Shown here: positions 1 to 6,440 of the stretch, piece by piece
How positions within the stretch are numbered: the first letter of the stretch is position 1
Layout: every line of letters begins with the position of its first letter
Source of the DNA: Clostridia bacterium
GTDB taxonomy: Bacteria > Bacillota > Clostridia > Monoglobales > Monoglobaceae
Reading direction: 5' to 3'
Assembly: GCA_017546205.1 (NCBI GenBank)
Contig: JAFYXJ010000014.1
Coordinates: forward strand, 1 to 64,000
Length of the DNA: 64,000 nucleotides
Program-made: the position numbers and the translations under genes
Notes under the pieces: model-generated
Databases searched by the model: none
Seen by the model: the letters and a program-made list of their open reading frames with translations, nothing else
What the model was told of the DNA's origin: nothing

Positions 1-1
1 C

Positions 2-472
2 ACAGCAGTTAATAATCTTCTTTGTGAAGCAAACAGCGAAGGTCTTTTCATCACAGCCTTTGAAGGTGTTTTAGACCTTGTAACAGGCGAATTTACTTTT
101 GTTAATGCAGGTCACGAAATGCCCTTTATCTATAAGGCGGGCGGTGATTTTGAGCCTTACAAGATTCGTGCAGGCTTTGTTCTTGCAGGTATGGAAAATA
201 TGAAATACCGTGCTGGCACAATGCAACTTGATGTAGGCGATAGAATATTCCAGTACACAGATGGTGTAACCGAGGCTACAAATATAAATAACGAGCTTTA
301 CGGGATGGATAGGCTCGGTGAAATACTTAATAAAGTTAAAAACGGAACTCCGCACGAAATTCTTCCTGCAGTTAAGAAGGATATTGATGAATTTGTGGGC
401 GAAGCACCGCAGTTTGATGATATTACAATGCTTTGTCTTGAATACAAAGAAAGAATGGAGGATGCCGAGTGA
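2..472 (+). CDS. PP2C/SpoIIE-type serine phosphatase, C-terminal part (5' end outside window)
   Basis: The open frame enters from the left edge, so only the last 156 residues are visible. They read as the C-terminal half of a PP2C-like SpoIIE/RsbU phosphatase domain: a 'FVNAGHEMPF' segment, a 'YTDGVTEATN' segment with the metal-binding Asp-Gly pair, and a terminal 'FDDITMLCLEY' with the second conserved Asp pair. Such enzymes dephosphorylate a STAS anti-anti-sigma factor to release a partner-switch kinase. The sensor or membrane part, if any, lies upstream. The stop overlaps the GTG start of the next gene by 4 nt (GTGA), implying translational coupling to the RsbW-like gene. Its real substrate is unknown. 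Confidence 0.85.
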   Translation, partial: TAVNNLLCEANSEGLFITAFEGVLDLVTGEFTFVNAGHEMPFIYKAGGDFEPYKIRAGFVLAGMENMKYRAGTMQLDVGDRIFQYTDGVTEATNINNELYGMDRLGEILNKVKNGTPHEILPAVKKDIDEFVGEAPQFDDITMLCLEYKERMEDAE

Positions 473-879
473 AAGAATTAAATATTGCCGCAACAGTTGA
501 AAACATTGCGACCGTTACGGACTTTGTGAACGAGCAGCTTGAAGCCCTGGATTGCCCCATGAAAGCACAGATGCAGATCGACATCGCCATCGACGAGCTT
601 TTCGGAAACATCGCCCATTATGCATACAATCCCGAAATCGGTCAGGCGACCGTGCGGATTGAAGTGGTGGAAGACCCCTTAAGCGTTGTTATTACTTTCA
701 TTGATAACGGCGTGCCTTACGATCCCCTTGCAAAAGCCGATCCCGACACAACCCTTTCCGCAGAGGAAAGAGACATCGGTGGTCTTGGTATCTACATGGT
801 AAAGAAGTCTATGGACGACATTGCCTATGAATACAAAGACGGACACAACATTTTGAAAATCAAAAAGAATCTGAATTAA
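469..879 (+). CDS. RsbW/SpoIIAB-like ATP-binding protein (anti-sigma kinase-type HATPase)
   Basis: A 136-residue protein with the GHKL/HATPase fold of partner-switch kinases. The N-box helix contains Glu43 and Asn47 (IDELFGNIAHYAY), the G1 box is D79-N80-G81, and a G2 glycine lid is at 104-107 (GGLG). In RsbW/SpoIIAB-type proteins this fold binds ATP and phosphorylates a STAS partner while sequestering a sigma factor. GTG start with GGAGG upstream, overlapping the preceding phosphatase stop. No STAS gene or sigma gene is next to it; instead an ABC importer follows 15 nt downstream, so its target may be unusual. The ATP-binding residues are all present, unlike in the related domain fused to the ABC ATPase downstream. 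Confidence 0.85.
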   Translation: MKELNIAATVENIATVTDFVNEQLEALDCPMKAQMQIDIAIDELFGNIAHYAYNPEIGQATVRIEVVEDPLSVVITFIDNGVPYDPLAKADPDTTLSAEERDIGGLGIYMVKKSMDDIAYEYKDGHNILKIKKNLN

Positions 880-894
880 AAGGAGATTTGAATT

Positions 895-1728
895 ATGAAA
901 AACTTTAAGAAACTTTTGGCAGTCCTCTTGGCAGGACTTATGCTCCTCTCCCTCGCCGCTTGCGGTGGGAAGAAAGATGAAGCATCGTGGAAGTTTGGTA
1001 TGCTGTCTTCCGCAAACAACTACAGCAACTATCTTGACCATCTTTCTGAAGCACACGGGGCTGAAAAAACGGGTGCAGAACTTGTAATGTTTGATAATCT
1101 CAATGCGGCAGTGATGGCTTTGAACAAAAACGATGTAGCCACATTGTTTGTCGATAAGGCATCCGGTGATTATATTGCTGCGCATAACATAGATTTCGTT
1201 TTCGTAGAGGAAAGCTTGTACCCCACAACCAATGATTACTCTATGATGACATTGGATACCAACAAAGAAGTTTATGATATTCTCAACAATGTCATTAAGG
1301 ATATGAAAGCAGACGGCACGCTTGACACGCTTATTGCAAATGAGTTGACTGCATATATCAACAGTGATCCGGTCGCAAAAGACCTTCCTCGCTTCGATGG
1401 TGCAATTACTATTAAAGTTGCTGTAACGGGCGATGTTCCTCCCATGGACTTTGTTGCCGCTGACGGCAAGGCTGCAGGTTTTAATGTTGCTCTGCTTACT
1501 GAGATTGCAAACCGTGCCCAGGTGAATTTTGACCTTGTTCAGGTTGACAGCGCAGCAAGAGCAACAGCTCTTTCTACCGGAAAGGTTGATGTAGTGTTCT
1601 GGGCAAAGAATTTCCCTTGTTCTGTGTGTGATGATGCAATTTGGGAAGAAGAAGTTGAAGGTACACTTATTACCGAAAGCTATTTCTCTTCCCCTGTAGG
1701 TCATGTAATGCCCAAATCCGACAAGTAA
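895..1728 (+). CDS. Extracellular solute-binding lipoprotein, circularly permuted SBP_bac_3 fold
   Basis: A 277-residue lipoprotein: signal peptide with a LAAC lipobox (Cys23), so it should be anchored outside the membrane. The mature protein reads in the wrong order for an amino-acid binding protein. Residues about 30-160 resemble the second lobe and the usual C-terminal end (AVMALNKNDVATLFVD, then the KADGTLDTLI helix). Residues about 170-277 resemble the usual N-terminus (VAVTGDVPPMDF..GKAAGFNVAL) and end at the hinge strand (ITESYFSS). The order is therefore lobe 2 then lobe 1. A CSVC pair lies where canonical proteins carry a TpER-like turn. RBS AAAAGGAG. A paralogue follows the ABC genes at 3549. 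Ligand unknown. Confidence 0.85.
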   Translation: MKNFKKLLAVLLAGLMLLSLAACGGKKDEASWKFGMLSSANNYSNYLDHLSEAHGAEKTGAELVMFDNLNAAVMALNKNDVATLFVDKASGDYIAAHNIDFVFVEESLYPTTNDYSMMTLDTNKEVYDILNNVIKDMKADGTLDTLIANELTAYINSDPVAKDLPRFDGAITIKVAVTGDVPPMDFVAADGKAAGFNVALLTEIANRAQVNFDLVQVDSAARATALSTGKVDVVFWAKNFPCSVCDDAIWEEEVEGTLITESYFSSPVGHVMPKSDK

Positions 1729-1764
1729 TCTCATACACAAAACGAGTAAAGGAAGATTATAGCC

Positions 1765-2436
1765 ATGTTTCAAAAGTTTTATGATCTTCTCATAGCCGGC
1801 GGAGCCTGGCTGACGATTTTGGAAGGACTTTGGGCAACCGTTCAGATTTCCTTTCTCGCCCTCGTTTTAGGCACGCTCCTCGGTGCAGGAGTTTGTGCTA
1901 TGAGAAGAAGCAAACACAAAATTTTAAGTATCCCTGCAAGTCTTTACATAGCGGTGCTTCGTGGCTCACCCGTACTGATGCTCTTAATGCTTTTCTATTA
2001 TGTAGTATTTGCAAAAAGTGATGTGGATGCCCTTGTGGTAGCCATTATCACCTTCGGTCTGAACACGGCGGCATATATCGCAGAGCTGATGCGCTCGGCG
2101 CTTGATGCCACCGACAAAGGACAGGTGGAAGCCATGCGTACACTTGGCTTTTCGGGATTTGCGGCGTTCCGCTACGTTACACTTCCGCAGGCGGCAGAAA
2201 TTGCAAAGCCTGTGTATCAGTCCACCATCATCAACCTTATTCAGTGGACGAGCGTGGTGGGCTACGTAACCATTACCGACCTAACGAGAGTTATTAACAA
2301 CATTTCCGCAAGGACAATGCAGCCACTCTTTATGATTATCGTCGGTATGATTATCTATCTCGGACTGTCCTATTTGGTAACGGGTATCTTCGCCCTGTCT
2401 GACATAATCAAGAAAAGAAAGGCAGGTGCAAAGTAA
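1765..2436 (+). CDS. Amino-acid-type ABC transporter permease (HisM/GlnP family)
   Basis: A 223-residue integral membrane protein of the polar amino-acid permease family, the usual length. It has an N-terminal 'LEGLWATVQISFLAL' segment, several hydrophobic spans and the cytoplasmic EAA loop that contacts the ATPase (EAMRTLGFSGFAAFRYVTLP, residues about 118-137). It should form the channel of an importer with the ATPase encoded immediately downstream, whose ATG overlaps this stop by 1 nt. RBS AAAGGAAG precedes the ATG. Only one permease gene is present, so it probably acts as a homodimer. The flanking binding proteins suggest an amino acid or related small polar ligand, but specificity cannot be read from the sequence. 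Confidence 0.9.
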   Translation: MFQKFYDLLIAGGAWLTILEGLWATVQISFLALVLGTLLGAGVCAMRRSKHKILSIPASLYIAVLRGSPVLMLLMLFYYVVFAKSDVDALVVAIITFGLNTAAYIAELMRSALDATDKGQVEAMRTLGFSGFAAFRYVTLPQAAEIAKPVYQSTIINLIQWTSVVGYVTITDLTRVINNISARTMQPLFMIIVGMIIYLGLSYLVTGIFALSDIIKKRKAGAK

Positions 2437-3527
2437 TGAGCTTAATTGAAGTAAAAGGACTTTGCAAGTCTTTCGGTAATCTTGAAGTCTTAAAGGACGT
2501 CAGCTTTAGCGTTGACGAAGGCGAGGTCGTTGTGATCATCGGCGGCTCCGGCTGCGGAAAGAGCGTAACGCTCCGCAGCATTGAGCTTTTGGAAAAACCC
2601 GATAAAGGTCAGATTTTCGTGGGCGGCAGAGAGATCACCGCCAAGGGTGCGGACATTGACTCCATTCGCCGTGAGATGGGTATGGTGTATCAGAGCTTTA
2701 ATCTGTTCTCTCACATGAACATTGAGGAAAATATGATACTCGCTCCCACAAAGCTGCTCAAAATGCCCCGTGAAGAAGCGATTGCAAAAGCAAAAGACCT
2801 CTTAAAACAGGTCGGTCTCTTGGATAAGCTCCACGCAATGCCTGCAAATCTTTCGGGCGGTCAGAAGCAGAGAGTAGCAATCGCAAGATGCCTTATGATG
2901 GAGCCGAAGATTATGCTTTTTGACGAGCCGACGTCGGCACTTGACCCCACAATGGTCGGTGAGGTTCTTGCCACTATGCGTATGCTTGCCAAAAAGGGCA
3001 TGACAATGATTATCGTTACCCACGAAATGAACTTCGCCAAAGAGATTGGCAGCCGTATTATGTTCCTTGCCGACAAGGGCGTTTACGAGCAAGGTACACC
3101 TGCGCAAGTTTTCGACAACCCCAAAAAGGAAAAGACCATTGCTTTCATTAAGAAGCTGAAGTTTATCTCCATGCACATAGACCACCGTGATTTTGACCTT
3201 ATGGAGCTTCACGGTAACATCACTACTTTTGGCGAGCGTTACGGACTTGGTTCTAAAGCGGCATACCGCCTGCAGCTCTGCGCCGAGGAACTCATCTATG
3301 AAATGTTCAAGTGTGCAGATAACGAAATCGACACCGACCTTTCGATTGAGTATTCCGAAAGCGAAAAGTGCATACGGCTTAACATTGATGCGAAAGGCAA
3401 AGAGTATAATCCCTTTGCTCTTTCCGAGGATGACGAGCCGATGGGCGTTATGATCGTTAAGAGAACGTCACAAAATTACAACCATTCCTACGAGAACGGC
3501 ACAAACAAAATCAGTATTGAAATTTAA
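2436..3527 (+). CDS. ABC transporter ATPase (GlnQ/HisP type) fused to a degenerate RsbW-like HATPase domain
   Basis: Residues 1-246 form a complete polar amino-acid importer ATPase: Walker A GGSGCGKS (36-43), Q-loop near 86, signature LSGGQ (139-143), Walker B ending at Glu164, H-loop His196. GlnQ-type proteins normally stop here. This one continues for about 117 residues (247-363) with a domain that lines up with RsbW-like HATPases, including the one at 469-879: a helix LQLCAEELIYEMF in the N-box position, IDAKGKEYNPF in the G1 position, and MGVMIVKR in the G2 position. The N-box Asn, the DNG of G1 and the glycine lid are missing, so ATP binding there is doubtful; a protein-binding or sensing role is my inference. 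No stop or frameshift separates the parts. Confidence 0.9.
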   Translation: MSLIEVKGLCKSFGNLEVLKDVSFSVDEGEVVVIIGGSGCGKSVTLRSIELLEKPDKGQIFVGGREITAKGADIDSIRREMGMVYQSFNLFSHMNIEENMILAPTKLLKMPREEAIAKAKDLLKQVGLLDKLHAMPANLSGGQKQRVAIARCLMMEPKIMLFDEPTSALDPTMVGEVLATMRMLAKKGMTMIIVTHEMNFAKEIGSRIMFLADKGVYEQGTPAQVFDNPKKEKTIAFIKKLKFISMHIDHRDFDLMELHGNITTFGERYGLGSKAAYRLQLCAEELIYEMFKCADNEIDTDLSIEYSESEKCIRLNIDAKGKEYNPFALSEDDEPMGVMIVKRTSQNYNHSYENGTNKISIEI

Positions 3528-3548
3528 TTTATTTGGAGGTATTCAAAA

Positions 3549-4376
3549 ATGAAAAGATTTTTAGCAATTATTTTGGCAGGGCTTATGATTCTTTCTTTCT
3601 CCTCTTGCGGTGGTAAGGATGAGAATGTAATTAAAGTTGGAGCACTTGAGGGAAGTGGTATCGACAATGTGCTATCAGAAGAACACAACGCACACTCGTC
3701 AAAAGGAAACAGCGGTGTATCTAATAGAACAATTCAGATTGTAAATTATAGCAATCTTTCTTCTGCACTTATGGATTTGGAAAGCGGCAAGATAGATAGT
3801 ATTGGACATGACGTGTGTACCGCTAAGTACATTGCTGCCCGTAATAACAAAATTGCTGTGGTCGAACAACCCGATAAAATAATTAATTATTCTATGATGA
3901 CAATGGACTCCAATAAAGAAGTCTATGACATTCTCAATAACGCCATCAAGGATATGAAGGCAGACGGCACTCTTGACAGTCTTATTGAAAACGAGCTGAA
4001 AGCATATATCGAAAATGATCCCGAACCCAAGGATCTGCCTCACTTTGAAGGCGCACAAACAATCAAAATTGGCGTAACAGGTGATCTTCCTCCTATGGAC
4101 TTTGTAGCGGCTAACGGCAAAGCAGCAGGCTTCAATATTGCTTTGCTTACCGAAATTGCAAACAGAGCAAAGGTAAACTTTGAGCTTGTTCAGATTGATG
4201 CAGGTGCAAGAGCAATGGCTTTGTCAAGTGGCAAGATAGATGCGGCATTCTGGACAAAATATATTACCTGTGATATTTGTAATTCAGCAGGTGCGGAAAA
4301 AATTGACGGAAACCTTATAACCGAAAGCTATTTTTCTTCTACGGGTTCAATAATCCAACTCAAATCCGATAAGTAA
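3549..4376 (+). CDS. Second circularly permuted SBP_bac_3-type solute-binding lipoprotein
   Basis: A 275-residue paralogue of the lipoprotein at 895-1728. The signal peptide ends in an SFSSC lipobox (Cys20). It has the same reversed lobe order: lobe-2-like segment (VIKVGALEGSGIDNVL..), the terminal KADGTLDSLI helix, then the lobe-1 start (IGVTGDLPPMDF..AAGFNIALLTEIANRA) and the hinge strand ITESYFSS at the end. Similarity to the first copy is high from about residue 115 onward and low in the first 100 residues, so the lobe-2-like part has diverged most. A CDIC pair sits at the equivalent of CSVC in the first copy. RBS TTGGAGG. The two copies bracket the permease and ATPase, suggesting duplication and two inputs into one transporter. 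Confidence 0.83.
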   Translation: MKRFLAIILAGLMILSFSSCGGKDENVIKVGALEGSGIDNVLSEEHNAHSSKGNSGVSNRTIQIVNYSNLSSALMDLESGKIDSIGHDVCTAKYIAARNNKIAVVEQPDKIINYSMMTMDSNKEVYDILNNAIKDMKADGTLDSLIENELKAYIENDPEPKDLPHFEGAQTIKIGVTGDLPPMDFVAANGKAAGFNIALLTEIANRAKVNFELVQIDAGARAMALSSGKIDAAFWTKYITCDICNSAGAEKIDGNLITESYFSSTGSIIQLKSDK

Positions 4377-4393
4377 TCGAAACACCGAATCGC

Positions 4394-4415
4394 AGGGGAT
4401 GTGTACGCATCCCCT
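4394..4415 (+). other. Hairpin after the second binding protein
   Basis: An 8-bp perfect stem (AGGGGATG / CATCCCCT) with a 6-nt loop lies 17 nt after the stop of the binding-protein gene. It is followed by A/T-rich sequence but no real T tract, so it is either a weak terminator or a 3' mRNA-stabilising hairpin between the ABC genes and the small open frame at 4473. Confidence 0.5.
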
Positions 4416-4472
4416 CGATAAAATAAATTTGCTGTATATACTTTGTACTTGAAAGAACGGAGGGGTTTTACT

Positions 4473-4622
4473 ATGAACAAAATAAGCAGAAAAATATTAT
4501 CATTTGGCATTACTTTGTGTATATTGCTTTCCGTTTTTTCGGGAGTGGTATTTGCAAAGGATAACGCAACAAGAATTGAAGTTGCAACAATATTTTACAG
4601 ATTTGTTAAAGCAAATAAGTAA
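4473..4622 (+). CDS. 49-residue secreted micro-protein, probable SLH-domain remnant
   Basis: A short open frame with a good ribosome site (AACGGAGGGG, 7-8 nt before ATG). Residues 1-28 look like a signal peptide (basic start, hydrophobic core, cleavage near VFA-K). The rest ends in ATRIEVATIFYRFVKANK, which matches the closing segment of an S-layer homology domain (typically 'ATRAEFATML.RF'). Everything between a signal peptide and the end of an SLH domain is missing, so it looks like the two ends of a former SLH protein joined by deletion. It could still be translated and secreted. It is followed at once by a terminator. I cannot assign a function. Confidence 0.5.
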   Translation: MNKISRKILSFGITLCILLSVFSGVVFAKDNATRIEVATIFYRFVKANK

Positions 4623-4628
4623 ATAAAA

Positions 4629-4665
4629 AAGCTTCCGGGAGTAATATCTCGGAGGCTTGTTTTGT
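4629..4665 (+). terminator. Intrinsic terminator after the left-edge ABC locus
   Basis: An 11-bp stem (with T-G and G-T pairs) formed by AAGCTTCCGGG and CTCGGAGGCTT, then TGTTTTGT. It lies 6 nt after the micro-ORF stop and closes the transcription unit that starts left of the window. Confidence 0.65.
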
Positions 4666-4689
4666 AAATATCAATTTTCCACAAAGCAC

Positions 4690-4718
4690 TTGAAATATTT
4701 GCTCATCTGTGGTATCAT
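4690..4718 (+). promoter_or_regulatory. Sigma-A promoter of the RNA element before the MATE gene
   Basis: TTGAAA (4690-4695), a 17-nt spacer and TATCAT (4713-4718). Transcription should start near 4725, directly at the structured element described next. Confidence 0.65.
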
Positions 4719-4724
4719 TACAAT

Positions 4725-4856
4725 TAAGGTTGTAGAAAACGGCATTGTGCCGTTTTAGCCATTTTCAAGCTGGAAACTTGAAAACTACACCTAACTGCAG
4801 TGGAATAAAATGAAAAATCCCCGAAAGCCTTGAAAAATCAGGGCTTTCGGGGTTTC
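4725..4856 (+). ncRNA. Structured leader or small RNA: closed multi-hairpin element with terminator
   Basis: Right after the promoter the sequence folds into an outer stem (AGG.TGTAG 4727-4735 with CTACACCT 4785-4792, one bulged T) that encloses two hairpins. One is a perfect 9-bp AAAACGGCA/TGCCGTTTT stem with a 3-nt loop (4736-4756), the other an 8-bp TTTTCAAG/CTTGAAAA stem (4762-4784). About 25 nt later comes an 11-bp CCCCGAAAGCC/GGCTTTCGGGG terminator hairpin (4819-4852) and TTTCTT. The MATE start codon is 45 nt further on. This is the layout of a riboswitch-like attenuator or of a free-standing small RNA of about 130 nt. It does not match a riboswitch class I know. Confidence 0.5.
4819..4856 (+). 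terminator. Terminator/attenuator hairpin upstream of the MATE gene
   Basis: A perfect 11-bp stem CCCCGAAAGCC/GGCTTTCGGGG (4819-4829, 4842-4852) with a 12-nt loop, followed by TTTCTT. It sits between the cloverleaf-like RNA and the MATE coding region, so it can either end a small RNA or attenuate transcription of the exporter. Confidence 0.65.
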
Positions 4857-4901
4857 TTAAAATAACGACGGAGAAAGTCGCTCTATGGAGAGGGTGCGGT
4901 T

Positions 4902-6242
4902 ATGGGGACTAAGGTTACCTTTTATAAAAAATTATTTGCCATTGTGATACCCATTGCGTTTCAGCAGTTTATGCTGGCTTTGGTTACGGCATCGGATTCC
5001 TTGATGCTGGGAAAAGTGTCTCAGGACGCTTTGTCGGCGGTATCTCTTGCGGGACAAATCAGTTTTGTGGAAAACTTGTTTCTGCTGGCAATGGGCATTG
5101 GATTTTCCACCCTTGCCGCTCAATATTGGGGAAAAGAAGATAAGGATACCGTGGAGAAATTGTTTGCCTATGTAGTGAAAGCAACGGTTGGAATTGCATC
5201 TGTATTTTTTCTGGCAGGTTTGTTTTTTCCGAAATTTTTAATGGGCCTGTTCACACGTGATTCGGTGCTGATTGCAAAAGGTGCTGTCTATCTTCGCACC
5301 GTTGCTCCGGCATATTTGCTGACAGGTATTTCCCAGATGTTTTTGTGTTCTTTGAAGAATACGGGACGGGCAGGGAAAGTAGGGCTGATCAGTTCGGTTT
5401 GTCTGTGTCTGAATATTCTGCTGAATGCTATTTTGATATTTGGATTGTGGGGAATGCCCCGTTTGGAGATTGCCGGTGCGGCAATTGCGACGGTGGTGAC
5501 CCGTGCGTTGGAGATGCTTTGGAGCGGATGGGAGTCTGTTTGTAAAGACGGGGCACGGCTTCGGGTTCGATACATAAAACGGAATGATGCTCTTTTGAAA
5601 AAAGATTTCTGGCAGTATGCTGTCCCTATCCTTGGAAACCAACTTGTGTGGGGTGTGGGATTTACCATGTATTCGGTGATTATGGGGCATCTGGGTAGTG
5701 ATGCGGTGGCTGCAAACGCAGTTTCTGATATTGCGAAAAACCTGATTATTTGTTTCAGTCTTGGTATTGCCAACGGGGCAGGGATTCTGGTAGGGAACGA
5801 GCTAGGGGCAAATCGACTTGAGACGGCAAAAGCGTATGGAAAACGGCTTTGCAATCTTGCGTTGGTCAGTGGTGTGTGTTCGGCAGTCTTGTTATTGGCG
5901 GTCAGTCCTTTCTTGTTTCGGTTTGTTTCCATCAGCGAAACTGCGGCGGGATATCTGCAGGCGATGCTCTTGATGTGTACCTATAACCTGATTGCGAAAT
6001 CGGTAAATTGCACCGCTATATTGGGGATTTTGTGTGCCGGCGGCGATGCACGGTTTGGTATCCGCTGTGATTTCACCTTTATGTGGTGTCTGACTGTTCC
6101 TTTGGGATTGTTGGCGGCATTTGTGTTTCATCTGCCGGTGCTCTGGGTTTATTTTATTGTGAATCTGGATGAGGTTCTCAAACTTTTTGCCGTTGCCCGT
6201 CGGGTGCGCAGTTATGTTTGGGTGAGAAATTTAACCAGATAA
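4902..6242 (+). CDS. MATE family efflux transporter
   Basis: A 446-residue polytopic membrane protein with about 12 hydrophobic spans and the MATE N-terminal pattern (IVIPIAFQQFMLALVTASDSLMLG), plus the repeated half (PILGNQLVWGVGFTMYSVIMG, about residues 240-260). MATE proteins export cationic drugs or metabolites by Na+ or H+ antiport. ATG with GGAGAGGG upstream. It is a single gene, preceded by a possible attenuator RNA at 4725-4856 and followed by a thiamin operon with its own promoter. Substrate cannot be predicted; the leader might sense it. Confidence 0.9.
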   Translation: MGTKVTFYKKLFAIVIPIAFQQFMLALVTASDSLMLGKVSQDALSAVSLAGQISFVENLFLLAMGIGFSTLAAQYWGKEDKDTVEKLFAYVVKATVGIASVFFLAGLFFPKFLMGLFTRDSVLIAKGAVYLRTVAPAYLLTGISQMFLCSLKNTGRAGKVGLISSVCLCLNILLNAILIFGLWGMPRLEIAGAAIATVVTRALEMLWSGWESVCKDGARLRVRYIKRNDALLKKDFWQYAVPILGNQLVWGVGFTMYSVIMGHLGSDAVAANAVSDIAKNLIICFSLGIANGAGILVGNELGANRLETAKAYGKRLCNLALVSGVCSAVLLLAVSPFLFRFVSISETAAGYLQAMLLMCTYNLIAKSVNCTAILGILCAGGDARFGIRCDFTFMWCLTVPLGLLAAFVFHLPVLWVYFIVNLDEVLKLFAVARRVRSYVWVRNLTR

Positions 6243-6245
6243 GTC

Positions 6246-6274
6246 TTGATTTTTGGAAAAACCTGTGTTATGAT
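6246..6274 (+). promoter_or_regulatory. Sigma-A promoter of the thiamin operon
   Basis: TTGATT (6246-6251), 17-nt spacer, TATGAT (6269-6274), about 15 nt upstream of the TPP aptamer. The -35 lies immediately after the MATE stop codon. Confidence 0.75.
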
Positions 6275-6287
6275 GTAGAAAAGTGAA

Positions 6288-6380
6288 TAGAAGCGGGAGC
6301 TTGTAGTACAGGCTGAGAGGAAGGTGTGACCTTCGACCGAGAACCTGATTTGGATAATGCCAACGTAGGGATGCCTGAAC
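6288..6380 (+). promoter_or_regulatory. TPP riboswitch aptamer (THI element)
   Basis: Carries the diagnostic TPP-aptamer segments in order: GGCTGAGAGG (6311-6320), a variable P3 hairpin (GAAGGT/ACCTTC), ACCGAGAACCTGAT, then TTGGATAATGCCAA and CGTAGGGA (to 6371). It binds thiamin pyrophosphate and precedes thiW-thiM-cytX-thiE-thiD, all thiamin genes. The expression platform is the terminator at 6411-6440. Confidence 0.93.
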
Positions 6381-6410
6381 GAAAGTTTTGGGAAAGTAAT
6401 GCGTAGAATG

Positions 6411-6440
6411 GAAGTTGCCAAATCGGCGACTTCTTTTTTT
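6411..6440 (+). terminator. TPP-riboswitch terminator (expression platform)
   Basis: A 9-bp stem GAAGTTGCC/GGCGACTTC with one wobble pair, a 5-nt loop and a run of seven T, about 40 nt after the aptamer. It should form when TPP is bound and stop transcription before thiW. Between it and the thiW ATG (6441-6611) there is a further 170 nt of leader with TPP-like motifs and a small open frame; see findings. Confidence 0.85.

Noticed and set aside
469-879. G+C rise about 20 codons into the RsbW-like gene, suggesting recombination or a chimeric join
   Set aside because: The protein is continuous and complete across the point, and the difference is a short local impression without calculation.
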